Source: an uncultured Kiloniella sp. (GTDB lineage Bacteria; Pseudomonadota; Alphaproteobacteria; Kiloniellales; Kiloniellaceae). From it: a stretch of DNA of 35,360 nt. Below the pieces are notes generated by a model, which saw nothing but the letters and a program-made list of their open reading frames with translations, had not been told where the DNA came from and ran no database searches. Position numbers and translations under genes: made by a program. Shown here one piece after another: positions 16,868 to 24,260 of the stretch (the stretch's first letter is position 1; every line of letters begins with the position of its first letter). The stretch is from contig NZ_CAKZMP010000225.1 in NCBI RefSeq assembly GCF_937128705.1, forward strand, positions 1-35,360. The letters run 5' to 3'.

Positions 16868-17992
16868 ATGTCAGATCATAAATTCCAAGTTCACGATATG
16901 GACATCCCTGATGAGCCGCTAGCCATCTCTGTTCTGACGGGCTTTCTGGGCAGTGGGAAAACCACCCTGTTGAAAGAGCTATTACAACATCCGGACATGG
17001 ATGAAACTGCTGTTATTGTTAACGAGTTTGGTGAGATCGGGCTGGATCATCTTCTGGTCGAAAGCTCTTCAGAAGATATCGTCCTGATGAATAGTGGTTG
17101 CCTGTGTTGCACAGTCCGTGGTGACTTGGTTGAAACAATCAGAAAGCTCTACAAACAACGCTTGATGAAAGAAGTTCCCACTTTCAACCGCATCGTTATC
17201 GAGACAACAGGCCTCGCCGATCCTGCGCCGATCCTGCAAACCTTAATGTCCGATCCTTTTCTAAGTGACCGTTTTAGACTGGATGGTGTAATCGCCACTG
17301 TCGATGCCATTAATGGTACAGAAACACTGAACAATCATCAGGAATCAATCAAGCAGGCTGCTGTGGCCGACCGCCTGCTTCTGACCAAAACTGATCTGTC
17401 CAAAGATGGTGATTTTAGGGATATTCTCGCCCGCCTCAAAGAATTAAACCCCACAGCGAGTATCTTCAAAATTGCGAAGGGTCAGATTGATCCGGCACAG
17501 CTTTTTAATGCTGGTCTGTATAATCCCGAAACCAAAACACTGGATGTGCAAAACTGGCTTAAAGCAGAAGCTTTTGAAGATAGTCACAAACATAACCATG
17601 ATCATGATCACGGGCATCACCACCATCATGATCATGGACACCACCACGGACATAGCCATGACCCCAACAGACATGATGACAAAGTGCATGCTTTTTGTCT
17701 GACACATGACAAACCGCTCGACTGGGATCAACTTAATTCATGGGTTGATATGCTCATCACACTGTATGGCAGCAATCTACTTCGGATCAAAGGTTTGCTG
17801 AATATCGAAGGTGATGAGAAACCAATTGTCATTCATGGTGTTCAACACATTTTTCATCCCCCCGTAATGCTGGAAGGTTGGCCAGACAAAGACCGCCGAT
17901 CAAAAATTGTTTTTATCGTCAAAGATCTAAAACAGGAAATGTTTGAAGATACCTTCAAAGCGTTCATGGAACAGAATGACGATGTGATATAG
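16868..17992 (+). CDS. CobW/COG0523 G3E-family GTPase, His-rich metallochaperone
   Basis: GTP-dependent metal chaperone or insertase of the COG0523 group (374 residues). It shows the P-loop TGFLGSGKTTL (about 24-34), the hallmark CLCC metal site (Cys78, Cys80, Cys81), ETTGLADPAP and a TKTDL base-recognition motif. A His/Asp-rich linker (about residues 238-268) holds more than fifteen histidines and would bind zinc or another transition metal. The C-terminal CobW_C domain follows. It is not near cobalamin genes, so a cobaltochelatase role is unlikely; a zinc-transfer role as in ZNG/YeiR-like proteins is more likely. It lies 12 nt after ctaA. It ends only 15 nt from the convergent GGDEF-EAL gene with no visible terminator between. 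Confidence 0.9.
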   Translation: MSDHKFQVHDMDIPDEPLAISVLTGFLGSGKTTLLKELLQHPDMDETAVIVNEFGEIGLDHLLVESSSEDIVLMNSGCLCCTVRGDLVETIRKLYKQRLMKEVPTFNRIVIETTGLADPAPILQTLMSDPFLSDRFRLDGVIATVDAINGTETLNNHQESIKQAAVADRLLLTKTDLSKDGDFRDILARLKELNPTASIFKIAKGQIDPAQLFNAGLYNPETKTLDVQNWLKAEAFEDSHKHNHDHDHGHHHHHDHGHHHGHSHDPNRHDDKVHAFCLTHDKPLDWDQLNSWVDMLITLYGSNLLRIKGLLNIEGDEKPIVIHGVQHIFHPPVMLEGWPDKDRRSKIVFIVKDLKQEMFEDTFKAFMEQNDDVI

Positions 17993-18007
17993 CGGGTAAA
18001 GCTAGCC

Positions 18008-20158
18008 TCAACCAGTTATCGCTTTAAAACCACCTGTTCTTTCATGAGTACACCATAGAAGAAACTCTTCTGCTGGCATCGGCTTCGCAAAGAAATACCC
18101 CTGCGCCTCTTCACAACCTCGATCTTTGAGGAATAGCATGTGGGATTTTTCTTCGACCCCTTCGGCTAGGACTTTCGTTCCCATAGCATGCGCCATAGAG
18201 ATAATCGCAGCCGTAATCGCAGCATCATCCTGATTCTGATCCAGTTTTAAGACAAACGATTTATCAATTTTTAGCTTATCAACCGGGAATCGCTTCAAAT
18301 AAGAAAGCGAAGAATACCCCGTACCAAAGTCATCAATAGCCAAATGAACCCCAAGTTCAGCGAGACTATTCAGAATACGATCAGCTTCTCTAAAGTCAGC
18401 CATAATCGCCGTCTCGGTAATTTCAAGCTCCAGACATCCTGGACTTACCTGCGTGAATTCAAGAACTTCAGCCACTTTGTGAACAAAGTCGACTTGCCTG
18501 AATGAAACGGCAGACAAATTAACCGCGACACGAATACCCGGCAAAATATTTTGCCATTCTTTTGCTTGTGTACAAGCCGTCGTCATAACCCAGTCAGTGA
18601 TAGGATCGATTAATCCTGTTTTCTCAGCAATAGGAATAAAACGATCCGGGCTTACCATTCCATCACTGCTATGCCAACGGATTAAGGCTTCGGCCCCGAC
18701 CAAACGTCCGGTTTGCAGCTCTATCTGAGGTTGGTAATAAAGCTCGAATTCATTTTTATCTAATGCTGCCCGAAGTAAATGTTCTAACCGACTACTTTCT
18801 TCGAGATTCTTTTTTAAACCGCTATCAAAGAATGTATAGGTCGACCTCCCTTTATGCTTCGCTTGATAAAGCGCCATTTCGGCATGGCCTAAAAGCTCAG
18901 TTGCCGTCCCTCCATGTTCAGGACCAATTGCGATACCAACACTGCATCCTGAATAAACTTCATTACCACTCAGGAAAAACGCCTTGCCCATCCGCATTAG
19001 AAGTCGTTGAGCACAATATTCTGCATCCACTTTTTCTTCGATCGGCAGCATCAAGGCAAATTCATCGCCGCCCAAACGAGCCAAATGTGCCCCAGGGATT
19101 AATTCTTCTTTGAGCAAATCGGCAATTTTTCGTAATAACTGATCACCTGTTTCGTGCCCAAAGATATCATTCAAATCTTTGAAATGATCCAGATCCATCA
19201 CCAGAACAGCACAGTATTTATTATCCTCACAGGCCTCGCGCCCTTTAAAAAGGGATGGGTATTGATCAACAGCATGTACAAACTGTATGCGGTTACCAAG
19301 ACCTGTTAACGCGTCGTGGTAAGTCATATGTTCCACTGTTTTCTGGGCTTTAATACGCGCTTTGATTTCCTGTGAGAGTTCCTGTGTTCTTTCCGCGACT
19401 TTCTTCTTCAATACCCCTTGGATACGAAGCAGCTCTTCTTGGCGCAATAACAGGTCATTGATATCCTTGGCCTCGATTAAATACGCACTTCGACCACCGT
19501 GGCGAAACTTTGAAACAAACATTTCAACACGTAACGCTCCCCCTTTTAAACCCACAAGTTTGAGGGGAAATGCCTGTGTTTCAGCGGATAGAAGTTTAAA
19601 ATCTTTGTTAAAAACAGATTTATAATCCGGGTGAACAAACGTTGAAAAGGCTTTACCAAGAACGTCCTCTTCATCACTACCTTCAAGCAACTTTAGCCCA
19701 GCAGGATTCATATAGCTGATGCCATTATCATCACAGATACACAGGAAAGAAAGCGCAGCATCCTTGAGAATACGCTGTGATATCTCGCTTTCAACAAGAG
19801 CTGCAGCATTTTTCTTGGCAAGAGAGAAGTCCTTGCCATAAAGGATAATGGTGTTCTGTTCCGCTTCTACAACAGAATCTGCATAAAACATGATTTCATG
19901 CTTGTTGTTGTTAAAGCCAACTATTTTTAACGGGAAATCTGTTTTCCCACTTTCCAATAGTCCCTGCCAAATATCATTGAAGACATCGTGATATTCGACA
20001 TCAACAAGATCAATAACGGGAAGAGGATTATCATTCCCGGAATTATCATAACCAAGCATATCGCATCCCGCATTATTGCAGAAGACAACGCGCTGATCCC
20101 GCACCAATAGGGCCAAATCAGGTAGAGCATTAAGGATTTGCTTGATATCTGTATTCAA
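18008..20158 (-). CDS. PAS-PAS-GGDEF-EAL cyclic-di-GMP signalling protein
   Basis: A 716-residue soluble protein that may both make and degrade cyclic-di-GMP. Two PAS-like domains (about 5-110 and 125-235) precede a short coiled coil (about 238-272). The GGDEF domain (about 275-440) has an intact GGDEF at 363-367. No RxxD inhibitory site lies just before it. The EAL domain (about 455-705) starts with an intact EAL at 490-492 and keeps LEITETAIM, DDFGTGYSSL, KIDKSF and AEGVEE, the usual metal-site and catalytic motifs. No transmembrane segment or signal peptide is seen, so it likely senses a cytoplasmic cue through the PAS domains. It is transcribed alone. Confidence 0.93.
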   Translation of the reverse strand: MNTDIKQILNALPDLALLVRDQRVVFCNNAGCDMLGYDNSGNDNPLPVIDLVDVEYHDVFNDIWQGLLESGKTDFPLKIVGFNNNKHEIMFYADSVVEAEQNTIILYGKDFSLAKKNAAALVESEISQRILKDAALSFLCICDDNGISYMNPAGLKLLEGSDEEDVLGKAFSTFVHPDYKSVFNKDFKLLSAETQAFPLKLVGLKGGALRVEMFVSKFRHGGRSAYLIEAKDINDLLLRQEELLRIQGVLKKKVAERTQELSQEIKARIKAQKTVEHMTYHDALTGLGNRIQFVHAVDQYPSLFKGREACEDNKYCAVLVMDLDHFKDLNDIFGHETGDQLLRKIADLLKEELIPGAHLARLGGDEFALMLPIEEKVDAEYCAQRLLMRMGKAFFLSGNEVYSGCSVGIAIGPEHGGTATELLGHAEMALYQAKHKGRSTYTFFDSGLKKNLEESSRLEHLLRAALDKNEFELYYQPQIELQTGRLVGAEALIRWHSSDGMVSPDRFIPIAEKTGLIDPITDWVMTTACTQAKEWQNILPGIRVAVNLSAVSFRQVDFVHKVAEVLEFTQVSPGCLELEITETAIMADFREADRILNSLAELGVHLAIDDFGTGYSSLSYLKRFPVDKLKIDKSFVLKLDQNQDDAAITAAIISMAHAMGTKVLAEGVEEKSHMLFLKDRGCEEAQGYFFAKPMPAEEFLLWCTHERTGGFKAITG

Positions 20159-20342
20159 ACTTTATTTATGACTATCATAGAGATAGCCATCCATTCCATT
20201 ATACTTACAACCGCCATTTGGACTGGCTAATAACTTAAAGAAACGCCGCCCAGCTTATCCTCTAAGCTAGCAAAATGACTCTTACTGGAATGTAAAGATC
20301 TGGAAAATTTCACGATTTTTTGACGATAAATCTTACATTTTT

Positions 20343-20624
20343 TTATTCGGTATGATTTTTCGACCCGCGCCCCTTGAAATATTTGATCAAAAAGTTGATC
20401 GCAACGATTGGTAAAACCAACCCTGCCCCCAAAAGAATATAGCGCCCGCCCCAATCAATAAATTCAGCAGCAGAATCGACTACCTTCTGAAAATTATCAA
20501 CAATCCAGTTCACAAGCCCCAATGCATCCGTGTTGAAAGCAGCAAGCACAACACCAACCACAAAACAAAGAAGTACGATCTGAATAATACGGCCAACCAT
20601 GCGATTTCCCACGTAACCGAACAC
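20343..20624 (-). CDS. Small DUF6460-like inner-membrane protein
   Basis: A 93-residue protein with two hydrophobic segments: QIVLLCFVVGVVLAAF (about 14-29) and YILLGAGLVLPIVAINFLIK (about 62-81). They are separated by an amphipathic stretch and end in a basic, charged tail. The pattern resembles DUF6460 proteins, which are widespread in alphaproteobacteria and of unknown function. The start is a GTG at 20624; ATG 20600 with GGGAA about 5 nt upstream is an equally reasonable alternative. It lies downstream of bioY on the same strand, but a hairpin sits between them. Confidence 0.7.
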   Translation of the reverse strand: MFGYVGNRMVGRIIQIVLLCFVVGVVLAAFNTDALGLVNWIVDNFQKVVDSAAEFIDWGGRYILLGAGLVLPIVAINFLIKYFKGRGSKNHTE

Positions 20625-20773
20625 CTTTTAAGGTCTTCGGTTTATAATCAAGTTCAATTAAAATTCTCTTAGACCAGTTATTTTCTAGAATCCGACAGCG
20701 CCTAGAGCAAGGACAATCAGCACTCAACTATATTGAGCGGGCAGATACAGACAAAGTGCTCGTCTGGAATCAA

Positions 20774-20810
20774 CAAGAGCGTTGCCTTATGAGAAAGAAC
20801 AACGCTCTTG
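20774..20810. terminator. Hairpin after bioY, probable terminator
   Basis: An 11-bp perfect stem CAAGAGCGTTG (20774-20784) / CAACGCTCTTG (20800-20810) has a 15-nt loop, about 30 nt after the bioY stop. The T-tract on the minus strand is weak, so termination is plausible but not certain. Confidence 0.5.
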
Positions 20811-20840
20811 GATCTGTACGCCAAAATTGGTAAAAATCGA

Positions 20841-21434
20841 TTATTTATGATTTCCCAATAATTTCCATACCGTTGGCAGGAGTAATGAAGCCAACGCAAG
20901 TTTTACTGCGTCACCCATTAGGAATGGCAACATGCCCCATTCCAACAAAGGCTTGTCCCAACCAACAACAGAACCAAGCCAAAGCAAACCAAAGCTATAG
21001 ATCACTGCATTACCAAGGATCATCGCAACAGCGGTTGAGATATAATTGCGATCCCAGCCTTTTTCAGCTAACCAGCCAAGCAAGACAGCAGCAAAGAAGA
21101 AGCCAAGCAAATAGCCCCCTGTTGTGCCCATCATGTATACAAGACCAAGCCCTTTTTCAGGCGTACCGGAAAACACTGGAAGCCCCATAGCACCTTCGAA
21201 AAGATAAAGCATGATCGTTAACCCGCCCAGGCGCCAGCCATAGGCCATACCAATCATAAAGACCACTGTGGTCTGCATTGTCATTGGAACGGGATAAAAA
21301 GGAATCTGAATTTTAGCCGACGCCCAAAGAGCAAGGGACCCAACGAGGACCATCAACATCTTTGTTAAAAGGTTTGAATGAGAACCAACAAGTTGCTGTC
21401 CCAATGTAGGGTGAGCGGTTTGTACCGAGAGCAT
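20841..21434 (-). CDS. bioY: Biotin transporter substrate-binding subunit BioY
   Basis: S-component that binds and imports biotin across the inner membrane, alone or with an ECF energy module. Of about 197 residues, most are in six hydrophobic segments. Typical BioY motifs are IPFYPVPMTMQTTVV, LYLFEGAMGLPVFSG and TTGGYLLGFFFAA. The frame is open to 21464, but ATG 21434 has GGAGG about 7 nt upstream and is the better start. No bioM or bioN gene is next to it. Two BioR-like boxes lie just upstream, suggesting biotin-dependent repression. Confidence 0.93.
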   Translation of the reverse strand: MLSVQTAHPTLGQQLVGSHSNLLTKMLMVLVGSLALWASAKIQIPFYPVPMTMQTTVVFMIGMAYGWRLGGLTIMLYLFEGAMGLPVFSGTPEKGLGLVYMMGTTGGYLLGFFFAAVLLGWLAEKGWDRNYISTAVAMILGNAVIYSFGLLWLGSVVGWDKPLLEWGMLPFLMGDAVKLALASLLLPTVWKLLGNHK

Positions 21435-21467
21435 CAATATGCCTCCTGCAAAATAAGCAAACAATTG

Positions 21468-21502
21468 TTATCGATTGATATCACCTTGTTAAGAATCGAT
21501 AA
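21468..21502. promoter_or_regulatory. Paired BioR-like boxes before bioY
   Basis: TTATCGATT (21468-21476) is repeated as its exact reverse complement AATCGATAA (21494-21502), 17 nt apart and about 35-70 nt upstream of the bioY start. Each matches 8 of the 10 positions of the published alphaproteobacterial BioR consensus TTATMKATAA. No bioR or bio synthesis gene is in the window. Confidence 0.5.
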
Positions 21503-21699
21503 TTTCAACTTTACTCTAACAAGCTAGCGTCCAAGAAGAAAGTTGCAATTCTGCAGGTACTGATTGGGGGTATTGCAACAAATACCGGGCAACAATTACT
21601 GGGGATTGAGCTATATTCAGCCTCCCCATACCAACGAGATACTCATTGCCAATCAATCAGGATATTTGCAGGATTATGTTTTGCTCAAAACCTTGATCT

Positions 21700-22692
21700 T
21701 TAAGGAAGTGTCATATCTGGATAATCGGTAATAATACCGTCCACACCCATCTTGATTAACCGCTTGAAATCATCAGGGTCGTTCACAGTCCAGGGGATGA
21801 CTTTCAAGCCTTCTTGATGAGCTTCTTTCACGAGTTCAGGCGTAACTTCTCGATAAAAAGGTGACCAGACACGTCCCCCCGCAGACTTGACCATCTTGGG
21901 GATGCTCCCCGCATGATCGTCAACATCGAAACCCGCTGTCCAGCCACTTGTTCCTGTTTGTCCAATCGCGATGTTATCCAACCACTTTTGCTGCGCGGTC
22001 AGATAAACCGTGGGTATATCTGGGGCCTGTTTTTGTACGAGCTGAAGTGTCCGCCAATCAAAGGATTGGATCGTTACACGATCTGACATGCCGTGTTTAT
22101 CAATAACAGTAAGAAGTGCCGCGACAAAAACATCCGGAGTTACAGTCGCATCAGGCAATTGAGGATTTATTTTAGTTTCAATGTTGAATTGAACAATCTT
22201 GTTACCTGAGCGCATCACCAGATCAAAAAGATCCGACAATCTCGGAATAGCCTGAAATTGTTCGGAATTTTGCCGAGAGAATCTTTCTGCGTACTTTGAC
22301 CCGGGTTTAAGGGCGCCCACATTAAATCTGGCGACGTCCTGATAATTCATCCCGTTCAAAATAAGCGACTTATCCTGAACCCAATTACCCTTGGGATCTT
22401 TTGCAATATTGGGATTTAAATAAGGATCGTGATGAACAACAACAACACCATCCCTAGTCACCCCTGTATCTAGCTCAAGCGTCGTAACACCAAGCTCCAG
22501 CGCCTTGGAAAAGCCAGCCAACGTATTTTCCGGGGCAAGCCCCCGAGCACCGCGATGCCCCTGCAAATCAAAATCGTCTGACACACCCAGATCAGCAAAC
22601 CGTTGCGAAATACTTTCCGCCCCTACTGTCTGTACAACCCCCATAACAGCGAGTATTACGCCTGCTTTGATTGTTCCTTGGCTCAAAAACAT
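21700..22692 (-). CDS. Secreted glycerophosphodiester phosphodiesterase (GDPD)
   Basis: Hydrolyses glycerophosphodiesters to glycerol-3-phosphate and an alcohol, probably in the periplasm. A signal peptide (about 1-25, ending in VGA) is followed by a TIM-barrel GDPD domain. The domain has GHRGARGLAPENT (His46, Arg47), TLELDTGVTRDG (Glu73, Asp75) and VVVHHDP (His87, His88), covering the known active-site pattern. IQSFDW and IITDYPD also fit the family. The length, 330 residues, is normal. Its ATG shares one base with the stop of the NUDIX gene upstream (TAATG), so the two are translationally coupled. Confidence 0.93.
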   Translation of the reverse strand: MFLSQGTIKAGVILAVMGVVQTVGAESISQRFADLGVSDDFDLQGHRGARGLAPENTLAGFSKALELGVTTLELDTGVTRDGVVVVHHDPYLNPNIAKDPKGNWVQDKSLILNGMNYQDVARFNVGALKPGSKYAERFSRQNSEQFQAIPRLSDLFDLVMRSGNKIVQFNIETKINPQLPDATVTPDVFVAALLTVIDKHGMSDRVTIQSFDWRTLQLVQKQAPDIPTVYLTAQQKWLDNIAIGQTGTSGWTAGFDVDDHAGSIPKMVKSAGGRVWSPFYREVTPELVKEAHQEGLKVIPWTVNDPDDFKRLIKMGVDGIITDYPDMTLP

Positions 22693-23147
22693 TAGCTACC
22701 CTCTACAGGTTGCCCGATTGTCTTGCTGTCATCAAAGTTGAGAACCAGCACCTGACGGGTCAAAGGCGCCACCTTCATCGACCCCATGTTTCGTGGGTCA
22801 ATCCAGATCGCCTGTTCAATTTCCACCTGTGGGCCGACTGACGCATCACTTTTAATATAGAAAACATCAGCTTCGACAGATGTATGATTTTCATTCTCTG
22901 CCGGGGCTGTAAATTTTCCTAAGAAACGACAATCAGATCGATCAAACGTAAAACCAAGGTCTTCACCCAGCTCCCGCTCCAAAGCAGCCAAGGGCTCTTC
23001 CCCTTGCTCAATCTTCCCGCCGGCTTGCATGAAAAAGGACATGCCTCTTTTTCGAACCAGCAGCATTTTTCCATGACTATTACCAATCACAGCCGCCGCA
23101 ATTTTGATCACTTCTGGCGTTTCAGTGTTTTTTTCTTGGGAACTCAT
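22692..23147 (-). CDS. NUDIX hydrolase
   Basis: Pyrophosphohydrolase of about 151 residues, of the MutT-like type that cleaves nucleoside diphosphates linked to another moiety. The NUDIX box begins GGKIEQGEEPLAALEREL and continues to EDLGF, one position off consensus (ED in place of EE). A VRKRGMSFFMQAGG stretch precedes it, as in MutT-like members. The frame is open to 23201, but that start would abut the tRNA-Gly 3' end. ATG 23147 has AAGG about 8 nt upstream and is preferred. It overlaps the GDPD gene by 1 nt. The substrate is unknown. Confidence 0.88.
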   Translation of the reverse strand: MSSQEKNTETPEVIKIAAAVIGNSHGKMLLVRKRGMSFFMQAGGKIEQGEEPLAALERELGEDLGFTFDRSDCRFLGKFTAPAENENHTSVEADVFYIKSDASVGPQVEIEQAIWIDPRNMGSMKVAPLTRQVLVLNFDDSKTIGQPVEGS

Positions 23148-23202
23148 CAAAGAACCTTCTTTTATAAAATAATCAAGCAACCGAACTTGGATAGCGGACA
23201 AT

Positions 23203-23276
23203 TGGAGCGGGTGAAGGGAATCGAACCCTCGTATGCAGCTTGGGAAGCTGCCGTTCTACCATTGAACTACACCCGC
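23203..23276 (-). tRNA. tRNA-Gly (anticodon CCC)
   Basis: A 74-nt cloverleaf with encoded CCA. The acceptor GCGGGTG pairs with CACCCGC, the discriminator base is T as usual for bacterial tRNA-Gly, and the anticodon stem GCAGC/GCTGC encloses TTCCCAA, giving CCC. The T-arm contains GGTTCGATTCC. It lies 55 nt upstream of the NUDIX gene on the same strand, so read-through is possible. Confidence 0.96.
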
Positions 23277-23434
23277 GATAGCTAGACGCTAGATTGGCAC
23301 ATATCTGATCACTAGTCCTATCCTTTGCCTGATAATATAACAAGGTATATGTACCTTCATCCTTTTAATTTTGCTGAAATAATTCACTGTTTATTTTGTG
23401 AGATTATTTTGTGGCAAAATTTCCACCTTTTACT

Positions 23435-23462
23435 CTTGACCCCACAAAAACCTTTCCTAAAT
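23435..23462 (+). promoter_or_regulatory. Candidate RpoH (sigma-32) heat-shock promoter
   Basis: CTTG (23435-23438) and CCTAAAT (23456-23462) are separated by 17 nt, one position off the alphaproteobacterial heat-shock pattern CTTG-N17-CYTATNT. Transcription would begin near 23470, giving an 80-nt leader before the hsp20 start codon. Confidence 0.6.
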
Positions 23463-23470
23463 GTTGTTTA

Positions 23471-23550
23471 GCGGGGGCTGAAATCAGACCCGCAACATTG
23501 GCTTGAATGGCCATTTGTTATGATCACATTGCTTTTAGGAGGATGTCGTT
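23471..23550 (+). promoter_or_regulatory. ROSE-like RNA thermometer candidate in the hsp20 leader
   Basis: TTGCT (23529-23533) lies 3 nt before the ribosome-binding site AGGAGG (23537-23542). The two can pair as U-A, C-G, a G-G pair and U-A, the hallmark of ROSE thermometers (U[U/C]GCU with AGGA), extended by ACA/TGT (23526-23528 with 23544-23546). An upstream hairpin GCGGG/CCCGC (23471-23475 with 23489-23493) fits the multi-hairpin layout of ROSE leaders, which usually precede ibpA-like genes. Confidence 0.5.
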
Positions 23551-24039
23551 ATGACCCGTTACGATCTATCACCGCTTTTCCGTTCGACTGTCGGCTTTGA
23601 CCGCTTGGCACGGATGCTGGATGAAATTCCTGATTACAAAGATAATAGCCCTGCCTATCCGCCTTACAACATAGAAAGCGTCGGCGAAGACCACTACAGA
23701 ATCACCATGGCTGTCGCAGGTTACACGCAAGAAATGCTCGACATCAGCTTTCATGAAAACATGCTTCATGTTTCAGGGGAAATTCCGCCAACCAAAGAAG
23801 AACGTCGATATCTTCACCATGGCTTGAGCAGTCGAAAGTTCGAGCAGAAATTCCAACTTGATGATTATGTAAAGGTCGAGGATGCCCATCTCAAAGATGG
23901 GTTGCTTACCATTGATCTCGTCCGCGAAATTCCAGAAGAAAAGAAACCGCGTACGATTGAAATTACACAGGGGCAGCCTGCAAATTTGCTTGGCAAAGCA
24001 AAAAAAATAATTGAAGGAACAAAAAATAAAGCTGCGTAA
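23551..24039 (+). CDS. Small heat-shock protein, IbpA/Hsp20 family
   Basis: ATP-independent chaperone of 162 residues that holds unfolding proteins. The N-terminus MTRYDLSPLFRSTVGFDRLA matches IbpA-type Hsp20s. The alpha-crystallin domain spans about 35-135 (YNIESVGEDHYRITMAVAGY to KDGLLTIDLVREIPEEKKPR) and includes a GLLTIDL version of the conserved A-x-x-x-n-GVL motif. An I-x-I-type tail motif is seen as IEI. It has a strong AGGAGG site, an RpoH-type promoter, a ROSE-like leader and its own terminator, so it is a self-contained heat-shock unit. Confidence 0.94.
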   Translation: MTRYDLSPLFRSTVGFDRLARMLDEIPDYKDNSPAYPPYNIESVGEDHYRITMAVAGYTQEMLDISFHENMLHVSGEIPPTKEERRYLHHGLSSRKFEQKFQLDDYVKVEDAHLKDGLLTIDLVREIPEEKKPRTIEITQGQPANLLGKAKKIIEGTKNKAA

Positions 24040-24070
24040 TTCCCTTACGTTCTATCACATGTTCATACTT

Positions 24071-24105
24071 ACAAGCGTCGGGTCCTTTTCCCGACGCTTG
24101 TTTTC
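24071..24105 (+). terminator. Terminator of hsp20
   Basis: The 12-bp perfect stem ACAAGCGTCGGG (24071-24082) / CCCGACGCTTGT (24090-24101) is followed by TTT. Confidence 0.92.
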
Positions 24106-24260
24106 AAACAATTAATACAGACCAGCTTTTCCATTCCGATAAAACCCTCGTGATCAGAGGTTCTTAAAGCTGACAAAGCCGCTTTTGATCTATACCTTTG
24201 CGATAACTTAACAAAACAAGAAACCATCAGTTGGCTGATAGTTTCATCGAAGAGGTATCA

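Noticed and set aside
20290..20345. Inverted repeat AATGTAA...TTACATT before the T-rich run near 20340
   Set aside because: The stem is only 7 bp around a loop of roughly 40 nt, so I do not regard it as a real terminator.
24106..24260. Riboswitch (for example TPP) before the YnjBCD-type operon
   Set aside because: I found none of the conserved TPP riboswitch core sequences in the 155 nt upstream.
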